Positions 58,726 through 64,000 of a stretch of DNA of 64,000 nt are shown here, in pieces. The position numbers and the translations under genes were made by a program. The DNA is taken from positions 2,989,501-3,053,500 of the forward strand of contig NZ_CP060388.1 of the NCBI RefSeq assembly GCF_014280435.1. Reading direction: 5' to 3'. Numbering within the stretch: the first letter of the stretch is position 1; each line of letters opens with the position of its first letter. The notes under the pieces were generated by a model. The model was given only the letters and a program-made list of their open reading frames with translations, did not search any database and was not told the origin of the DNA. The stretch comes from Sphingobium sp. KCTC 72723 (GTDB lineage Bacteria > Pseudomonadota > Alphaproteobacteria > Sphingomonadales > Sphingomonadaceae).

Positions 58726-61104
58726 TCATTTCTTCGGCAGGGCATAAGCGATCAGCTGGTCGCTCGACCCGGACAGCATCGCGCCATGTCCGCCCGCTGC
58801 AATCACCACGAACTGGCGACCGCTGGCATTGGACCAGTAACTGCTGGGCGACGCATTGCCGCCGGCGGGCAGGCGCGCTTTCCACAACAGGCGGCCGGTC
58901 GCCGTGTCATAGGCGCGAAACGCATGTTCCTGGGTCGCGCCGATGAACGTCAGGCCGCTGGCAGTTGCCACCGATCCGCCGATATTGGGGACACCCATCG
59001 GGATCGGCACGAAGGTCGGGAGGGCCAGCGGCCCACTGTCGCGCGACGTGCCGAAAATGCGGCTCCACACCATCTTCCCGGTTTTCAGGTCGACGGCGTT
59101 GATCCGGCCATAGGGTGGCTGCTGGCAGGGAATGGCGAGCGGCGACAGAAATGGCGCGATTTGCGCGGCATAAGGCACGCCCTGTTGCGCCGCCGGGCCA
59201 CCGACATCACCCATATGGACAGCGTTCATCGGCTTGATGCCGCGCCGGTCGGCTTCGGCGCGCGGGATCAGGCGGTTATAATTGCCGACCTGGTTGTTGT
59301 TAACGATCATCAACCCGCGCTTTGGATCGACCGATACCCCGCCCCAGTCGATCCCGCCCAGATAGCCGGGCCAGGTGATCGTGGGATGCTCCGTCGACAG
59401 CGGCGTCATGTCACCGTCGAACCGCGCCTGCCTGAAGCGAACACGACACACTGCCTGATCGATCGGAGTCAGCCCCCACATCCCTTTTTCCGTGGGGCGC
59501 GGCCCGCCAAAGCTGGGCATGGCCGCCGAATAGGGCTGGGTTCTGGCGAGCCGCTCGCCCGCTACTGCGCCCTGCGGCACGGGGCGTTCCTCGACCGGAA
59601 AAATCGGCTTGCCGGTCGCGCGGTCGAGAAAGAAGATTTCGCCGCGCTTGGTCGGCTGGAGCAGGCCGCGCACGCCACCGGGCAGATCGACCAGCGTGGG
59701 TTGGGCCGGAACGTCATAATCCCACAGGTCATGATGGGTGGTCTGGAACGACCATCGCACCGCCCCGGTCGCTGCGTCTAGCGCAATGACCGAACTGGCA
59801 TAACGGTCGTCATTGGCGGTGCGATGACCGCCGAAATAATCGGGGGTCGCGTTGCCGGTAGGCGCGTAGACCAGACCCAGTGCCTCGTCCGAACTCATCG
59901 GCGCCCAACTATTGGGGGTGCCGGGAGTGAAGGTTGCGCCCGGTGAAGGCAGTTCATGATCGTCCGGGCGGCCAATATCGAATGCCCAGGCAAAATCGCC
60001 GGTCACGGCATCGAACGCGCGAATGACGCCGGACGGCTCGCGAGTTTTCTGCCCGTCCGTCACCCAACCGCCCAGGACCAGCCGCCCGCGCATCAGCGCA
60101 GGGGGCGACGTCACGAAATAATAGCCCTTGTCGACATTGCCCAGACCAGCCTTCAGGTCGACCTGACCCTTGCGTCCGAAACCGGGGCATGGCCGCCCCG
60201 TCGCTGCGTCGAGCGCGATCAGCCGCGCGTCGAGCGTGGCAGTGTAAATGCGTTCCGCGCAGGCTCCGGCGGCTTGCGGCACGCGATAATATGTCACGCC
60301 GCGACAGACCAGACCATAGACGCCTTTCAGGTCGGTCCTGGGATTATGCCGCCACAGTTGGCGTCCTGTCTCCGGGTCCAGCGCGATGACATCATTATTG
60401 CCCGCGCACAGGAACAGCCGATTGCCGACCTTGAGAGGGTTGACCTGAAAAGCGGTGCCTTGTTTGCCGTCGCCCAGCTTGCCGGTCCGATAGGTCCATG
60501 CAGGCGCAAGATTGCCGACATTGGCCGGGCTGATCTGCGCCAGTGGCGAAAAGCGCGACCCGCCCCGGTCATTGCCATAGGCGATCCAGTCGCCATCTGT
60601 CGCCCGCGCCGGGGCCGGACCCCATATGTCGCTGGTGGCCGCAGGGGTGCGATCGGTCCAGAACGCCAGTCCTACGCTGCCCGCCAGCGCGAGCGCAAGG
60701 CCAGGCCACAACAGGCGCGCGCCCGGCAATGCGGCCATCTTCCCGACATGCTGGCGATAATAGGGGGTCAGCATGTACAGGCCCATGCACATCGGCATGG
60801 CCAGACGCGGTGCCAGCGCCCATCCGTCCAGCCCGACTTCCCATATGGCCCAGCCCAGATTGGCGGCAAGGAAGGTCCAGTAAAGCGTGACAGAAGCGGC
60901 AATCCTTCGCCAGCCCAGGATCGCAACCACCACCATGACCAGACCCGACACCAGATACCAGGGCGACCCGCCCAGCAGCAGCAGTCGTCCGCCGAGCCAG
61001 ACCAGCGCAGCGCCCGTCATGGCCAGAATGAACAAGAAGGCGATAGTGAGGAAGCGTTGCATCATGGCACCCCGGTGCAGCAGAATATGGTCGAACGACG
61101 TCAT
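58726..61104 (-). CDS. Membrane-bound PQQ-dependent dehydrogenase (glucose/quinate DH-like)
   Basis: A 793-residue protein with about four or five N-terminal membrane helices (residues about 15-160) and a C-terminal eight-bladed quinoprotein propeller (from about residue 185, starting WIAYGNDRGGSRFSPLAQI). This is the architecture of membrane glucose, quinate/shikimate and related alcohol dehydrogenases, which oxidise substrates in the periplasm and feed ubiquinone. The ATG at 61104 overlaps the SnoaL stop; ATGs at 61065/61062 are alternatives closer to the first helix. No pqq genes are in the window. Substrate may be a cyclic alcohol of the pathway. Confidence 0.92.
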   Translation of the reverse strand: MTSFDHILLHRGAMMQRFLTIAFLFILAMTGAALVWLGGRLLLLGGSPWYLVSGLVMVVVAILGWRRIAASVTLYWTFLAANLGWAIWEVGLDGWALAPRLAMPMCMGLYMLTPYYRQHVGKMAALPGARLLWPGLALALAGSVGLAFWTDRTPAATSDIWGPAPARATDGDWIAYGNDRGGSRFSPLAQISPANVGNLAPAWTYRTGKLGDGKQGTAFQVNPLKVGNRLFLCAGNNDVIALDPETGRQLWRHNPRTDLKGVYGLVCRGVTYYRVPQAAGACAERIYTATLDARLIALDAATGRPCPGFGRKGQVDLKAGLGNVDKGYYFVTSPPALMRGRLVLGGWVTDGQKTREPSGVIRAFDAVTGDFAWAFDIGRPDDHELPSPGATFTPGTPNSWAPMSSDEALGLVYAPTGNATPDYFGGHRTANDDRYASSVIALDAATGAVRWSFQTTHHDLWDYDVPAQPTLVDLPGGVRGLLQPTKRGEIFFLDRATGKPIFPVEERPVPQGAVAGERLARTQPYSAAMPSFGGPRPTEKGMWGLTPIDQAVCRVRFRQARFDGDMTPLSTEHPTITWPGYLGGIDWGGVSVDPKRGLMIVNNNQVGNYNRLIPRAEADRRGIKPMNAVHMGDVGGPAAQQGVPYAAQIAPFLSPLAIPCQQPPYGRINAVDLKTGKMVWSRIFGTSRDSGPLALPTFVPIPMGVPNIGGSVATASGLTFIGATQEHAFRAYDTATGRLLWKARLPAGGNASPSSYWSNASGRQFVVIAAGGHGAMLSGSSDQLIAYALPKK

Positions 61105-61559
61105 CAGGCGGGCAATTGCGCCTCCAGCCATTCCGGCACGTTCATTCGGTAGCATTTCTGCTCGTAAAGGCGGCTGATCCGCCATCCATCGGCCGTGCGG
61201 ACATAATCATGGATGTACCACAGGCCAAAGACCAGCGTATCGGCGGCCGTGCCATCGCTGACCGTCATCGGATTGGTGCAGACGGTCTTGGTCTGCGCCC
61301 GGTCGCCATCGATATCGTAGCGAGTCGTCGACACCGCGTGCTGAAATGCCAGAATCGGCGTCAGGCTCGCCGAAAGAAAGGCTTTTATTTCGGTCAGGCT
61401 GCCGACCACGCCGACCATTTCGGAATAGTCGATCACTGCGTCTGCAGTAAAAAACTGGTCCATTGCGTCCCAGTCACGGCTGTCGACGGCATAGCAATAT
61501 CCCACGATCAGATCCTGTATTTCGAACCGATCCGACATTTCCTGCACGGTCAGGGTCAT
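61104..61559 (-). CDS. SnoaL-like (NTF2-fold) protein
   Basis: A 151-residue SnoaL_4-type protein: FEIQDLIVGYCYAVDSRDWDAM with the conserved DxxDW and a C-terminal DYVRTADGWRISRLYEQK. Translationally coupled to the PQQ dehydrogenase by ATGA overlap, a strong hint that the two act on the same compound. It shares the DSRDWD/DTRDW pattern with the protein at 58.2 kb. The divergent gene at 61.7 kb encodes a third SnoaL-like protein, with an operator candidate between. Confidence 0.85.
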   Translation of the reverse strand: MTLTVQEMSDRFEIQDLIVGYCYAVDSRDWDAMDQFFTADAVIDYSEMVGVVGSLTEIKAFLSASLTPILAFQHAVSTTRYDIDGDRAQTKTVCTNPMTVSDGTAADTLVFGLWYIHDYVRTADGWRISRLYEQKCYRMNVPEWLEAQLPA

Positions 61560-61612
61560 AGCCTCTCCTCCATTCTATAGAATCATGGATCGCACAGGAT
61601 GGTTGGCCCACC

Positions 61613-61630
61613 GCCTTTCGTTGGGTAGGT
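61613..61630. promoter_or_regulatory. TetR-type operator candidate between two SnoaL-like genes
   Basis: GCCTTTCGTTGGGTAGGT matches the 55230 site in 14 of 18 positions. It is 53 bases from the minus-strand SnoaL/PQQ operon and 90 from the plus-strand gene, so could serve both. Confidence 0.5.
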
Positions 61631-61720
61631 GTCGAAGCTGTCCTGGCAGGGGATGAGGCGTTACCGCAGGCAATTGTCAGCGGGCCAATTTGCATCAAGC
61701 GTTTATCTAGGAGAGTATAG

Positions 61721-62245
61721 ATGGGTCTCGCCCCGTTCACCGAAGCCGATTTCGTCCTGTCCGCAGAGACGCGGGCTGAAATCACCGCCGGGCTGACCGA
61801 TAGTCAGACATATATGGTCAATCACTGGATGGACCTGCACGAAGTCATCAATCGCGGTGACTGGGATGGCATGGATGCCTTCTTCAACACCGAAACCATG
61901 ACCTACGACAATCCCAACCGGCCGGATCTGGGTACCTATCATGTCTGGAAAACCTCGCCGCAGGGTCTGTACACCACTTTCCCGCCCAGCATCTATCGCA
62001 CGCTCAAGGCATGGGGCCGGGGCGACGATGAAATCTGCGTGCTGTGCCATCACCATGGCAAGCATACCGGCGGTCCTTATATGGGCGTTCAGCCGACCGG
62101 CAACGAACTCAACGTGCTGTGGTTCTCTTGGCTGCGTTTCCGCGACGGCAAGATCGACCATATCTATTCGATCTCGGACGTGCTGACCATGCTCAAGGAT
62201 CTGGAAGTCATCAAGGTGCCGCAGCCGGTCGACCCCTACAAATAA
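61721..62245 (+). CDS. SnoaL-like polyketide-cyclase-family protein
   Basis: A 174-residue protein, the longest SnoaL-like member here. Seen: NHWMDLHEVINRGDWDGMDAFF near residue 34, VLCHHHGKHTGGPYMGVQPTG and WLRFRDGKIDHIYSISD. GGAGAG lies 5 bases before the ATG. It is a single-gene transcript ending at a hairpin. The three-His stretch CHHHGKH and later His are candidate catalytic or metal residues, but no role can be named with confidence. Confidence 0.85.
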   Translation: MGLAPFTEADFVLSAETRAEITAGLTDSQTYMVNHWMDLHEVINRGDWDGMDAFFNTETMTYDNPNRPDLGTYHVWKTSPQGLYTTFPPSIYRTLKAWGRGDDEICVLCHHHGKHTGGPYMGVQPTGNELNVLWFSWLRFRDGKIDHIYSISDVLTMLKDLEVIKVPQPVDPYK

Positions 62246-62253
62246 GACTGACG

Positions 62254-62283
62254 CGCCCCGGCTGCTTTATAGTGGCCGGGGCG
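62254..62283. terminator. Hairpin between convergent genes
   Basis: CGCCCCGGC pairs perfectly with GCCGGGGCG across a 12-base loop. It lies between the SnoaL-like gene and the convergent hydrolase, and without a T run it may be only partly effective. Confidence 0.55.
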
Positions 62284-62292
62284 ATGCCTTAA

Positions 62293-63210
62293 TCAGTCCG
62301 TCGCGCCGCTATGGTCGATCCATCGGTGCAGCATCGTCCAGCTTTGCAGCCGGGTCGATGCGAAGTTATGGCAATGGGCCGCATCGGGCAAAGTCGTCAG
62401 CGTCACATGGCGCGATCTGCGATACAGCGATGGTTCCGCATGGGGATCGGGACTGACGTCGATATCGGCAAAATGCAGATAGACAGGCGTCGTGATCGCA
62501 CCGGCTTGCGCCGCCACGCCACCCGGCACGATGGCCAGCCGCCCATAGCTGTTGGGGGTGAGTGACGCGCGTGCATCGTCTGCCGCTATGACGGCTTCCG
62601 GCACGTCGGCAGCATGGAAATAGCCGCGCATCGCGCCGCGATTTGCCGCGCCATAGCCCGGCCCTGCAACCTGCGCGCCGATGGCGGATCGCACCTCGTC
62701 CGACATGGCCAGGCCGATATTGGTAAAGCCCAGCACCGCCACCTGATCGAAACTGGCCCATTGCGCCTGCTGCACGATGGTCAGCATCCCGCCCATCGAA
62801 TGACCGATGCCGGTGATCCGACGCGCGCGCGCCGCCAGATCCGCGCCCCATTCCCCGGCGTCCATCCGTTCCAGAATGTCCGCCAGCGCCAGATGATGCA
62901 CCTGCGCGCTGACATGGGGCGTCAACAAATCTTCCCGGCCCGGCTGGCTGCTGTCCCCCATGCCCAGCGCGTCCAGCGCCAGCACCGCCTTGCCCTGCGC
63001 TAGGCAATGGTCGACAAAGCTATATTCCGCCCGGCCGTCAATCTGCGCGTCCCAATACCACCGGCTATAGGTGCCGCCATGCAGGCAGACGAGCAGGTCG
63101 ATCGGGCCATCTGGCAGCCTGTCGGGTATCGCCAGAGTCGCCGCGATCTGGATGGGTTCGCCGAAATCGACTATGGTCTGGACCGGCAGGGACAGTGTGA
63201 ACTTCGGCAT
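62293..63210 (-). CDS. Alpha/beta hydrolase
   Basis: A 305-residue alpha/beta hydrolase: oxyanion segment LVCLHGGTYS, nucleophile in GIGHSMGG (about residue 177), acid in HFADIDVSPD and His in DAAHCHNF near the end. It would cleave an ester, lactone or carbon-carbon bond of a 1,3-diketone type. In a cluster with a carboxyl methyltransferase, methyl-ester hydrolysis is one possible role (inference). It follows the SDR at 63.2 kb by 16 bases and ends at a shared hairpin. Confidence 0.88.
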   Translation of the reverse strand: MPKFTLSLPVQTIVDFGEPIQIAATLAIPDRLPDGPIDLLVCLHGGTYSRWYWDAQIDGRAEYSFVDHCLAQGKAVLALDALGMGDSSQPGREDLLTPHVSAQVHHLALADILERMDAGEWGADLAARARRITGIGHSMGGMLTIVQQAQWASFDQVAVLGFTNIGLAMSDEVRSAIGAQVAGPGYGAANRGAMRGYFHAADVPEAVIAADDARASLTPNSYGRLAIVPGGVAAQAGAITTPVYLHFADIDVSPDPHAEPSLYRRSRHVTLTTLPDAAHCHNFASTRLQSWTMLHRWIDHSGATD

Positions 63211-63226
63211 GAATCACTCTTTCGGG

Positions 63227-63982
63227 TCAGAGGCTAAAGCCACCATCGACGATCAATGTCTGGCCAGTGATGTAACGCGCGCGCTCGGACGCCAGGAAAG
63301 CGACGGCCTCTGCAATATCATCGCCATCGCCGAAGCGCTGGAGCGCGATCCGCTTGCGCTGCGCTTCCCAAATGGCGGGGGTGTAGAGAGTGGCCAGGAA
63401 ATCGGCCCCCAGTCCCGCATCGATGATGCCGGGCGCGACCATGTTGGCGCGGATGCCATATCGGCCTTCTTCCTTGGCGATAGCGCGGCCCAGCGCCTCG
63501 ATCCCCGCCTTGGGGACGGAGGACAGGGCGTCGCCCGGCGGAAAACAATAATTGGCAACCGACACCACCGACACGAAATTGCCAAAACCCTGCGCGCGGA
63601 AATGGGGGAGGGCAGCGGCGACGATGCGAGTGAAGCCGATCAGTTCGACCTCGATAACCTGCCGCCACTGGTCCTCGCCGATCTGGCTGACGAAGGGTTG
63701 CGCAATGTCCACGCCACTGGCGAAAATCACTGTGCCGATCGCACCGAACCGCGCCTTGGCCTCGGCAAAGCCGCTCTGGATGCTGGCCATTTCGGACAGG
63801 TCGCAATGGACGGGGATCGCCCGGTCATGGCCTTCGCCCAGCGTGTCTATCACCCCGCGCGCCTTTTCCGCGCTGGATCGATAGCCGATGGCGATGCCAT
63901 CCCATTCGTCCACAAGGCGACGACAAATCGCGCTGCCCAGCCCACCTGTCCCGCCCAAGACAAAGGCCGCACCCCGGTTCAT
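63227..63982 (-). CDS. SDR-family protein lacking the catalytic tyrosine
   Basis: A 251-residue SDR: LGGTGGLGSAICRRL (cofactor), FASG in place of NNAG, Ser in VVSVAN and the active-site Lys158 in SVPKAG. The catalytic Tyr, four residues before that Lys, is Ser154 here. C-terminal ITGQTLIVDGGFSL is normal. It may be inactive, have another proton donor such as the nearby Tyr145, or work as an enoyl reductase-like variant (those use a Tyr-x6-Lys arrangement). First gene of the operon with the hydrolase; the start is at the ATG 63982, 18 bases from the window edge. Confidence 0.85.
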   Translation of the reverse strand: MNRGAAFVLGGTGGLGSAICRRLVDEWDGIAIGYRSSAEKARGVIDTLGEGHDRAIPVHCDLSEMASIQSGFAEAKARFGAIGTVIFASGVDIAQPFVSQIGEDQWRQVIEVELIGFTRIVAAALPHFRAQGFGNFVSVVSVANYCFPPGDALSSVPKAGIEALGRAIAKEEGRYGIRANMVAPGIIDAGLGADFLATLYTPAIWEAQRKRIALQRFGDGDDIAEAVAFLASERARYITGQTLIVDGGFSL

Positions 63983-64000
63983 AGCGGCAGATGCGTGGTC

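Overview
The window looks like chromosomal or megaplasmid DNA of a sphingomonad (Sphingomonadales, Alphaproteobacteria). The evidence is high GC, dense operons with 4-base stop/start overlaps, two TonB-dependent receptors of the large family these bacteria use for uptake, VanA- and PobA-like Rieske oxygenases, paired GMC dehydrogenase/aldehyde dehydrogenase genes, and many SnoaL-like (NTF2-fold) proteins. I found no rRNA, tRNA, CRISPR array, phage gene or transposase. Product names come from motifs and family resemblance read by eye; no database was searched.

Layout. 1-3.4 kb: two transglutaminase-like genes (one cut by the window edge), an N-formylglutamate amidohydrolase and a PHB-depolymerase-like esterase, apparently unrelated to the rest. 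3.5-10 kb: etfBA, a FadR-type GntR regulator, a class III CoA-transferase, a small orphan protein with a HEPN-like motif beside a REP-like palindrome, and an acyl-CoA dehydrogenase. 10-18.5 kb: a LysR regulator with two DNA-binding domains, then (minus strand) a small HTH-like protein, aldehyde dehydrogenase, GMC dehydrogenase, MFS transporter, a VanB-like reductase and a Rieske oxygenase. 18.7-23 kb: TonB receptor, SDR and a VanA-like Rieske oxygenase. 23-26 kb: a second GMC/aldehyde dehydrogenase pair and a TetR regulator. 27-36.8 kb: one long plus-strand run of TonB receptor, luciferase-like flavoprotein, SABATH-type carboxyl methyltransferase, KstD-like flavoprotein, SDR, SnoaL-like protein, APH-fold protein and SDR. 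36.8-41.5 kb (minus): epoxide hydrolase, CHK/APH-type kinase, CrtI-like flavoprotein, SDR. 41.7-47.8 kb (plus): HsaA-like monooxygenase, SnoaL, TetR, then GntR, acyl-CoA dehydrogenase and a P450cam-like P450. 47.8-54.9 kb (minus): a ring-hydroxylating dioxygenase operon (alpha, beta, FAD reductase, SDR, TetR, HsaA-like monooxygenase, gamma-carbonic-anhydrase-like protein, nitroreductase), with a [3Fe-4S]/[4Fe-4S]-type ferredoxin diverging from it. 55-64 kb: Old Yellow Enzyme, SDRs, MDR reductase, three SnoaL-like proteins, a membrane PQQ dehydrogenase and an alpha/beta hydrolase.

How it fits together (inference). Most genes look like peripheral steps in the breakdown of a hydrophobic, probably alicyclic or terpenoid-like compound: outer-membrane uptake, hydroxylation (P450, Rieske, HsaA-like), alcohol-to-acid oxidation, ring desaturation or reduction, epoxide opening, carboxyl methylation, and CoA-level oxidation feeding ETF. 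I see no ring-cleavage dioxygenase, thiolase or CoA ligase, so the pathway must continue elsewhere.

Regulation is the strongest new signal. A FadR-like operator (TGGTNNNACCA), often paired at 20-bp spacing, precedes etfBA/fadR, the CoA-transferase, the acyl-CoA dehydrogenase and the Rieske/TonB promoter (5-19 kb). A different 16-bp palindrome (CCTRTCSNNSGAYAGG) recurs at about eight promoters between 26 and 62 kb and flanks the TetR gene at 26.3 kb on both sides, suggesting that one TetR protein controls most of the right-hand two thirds of the window.
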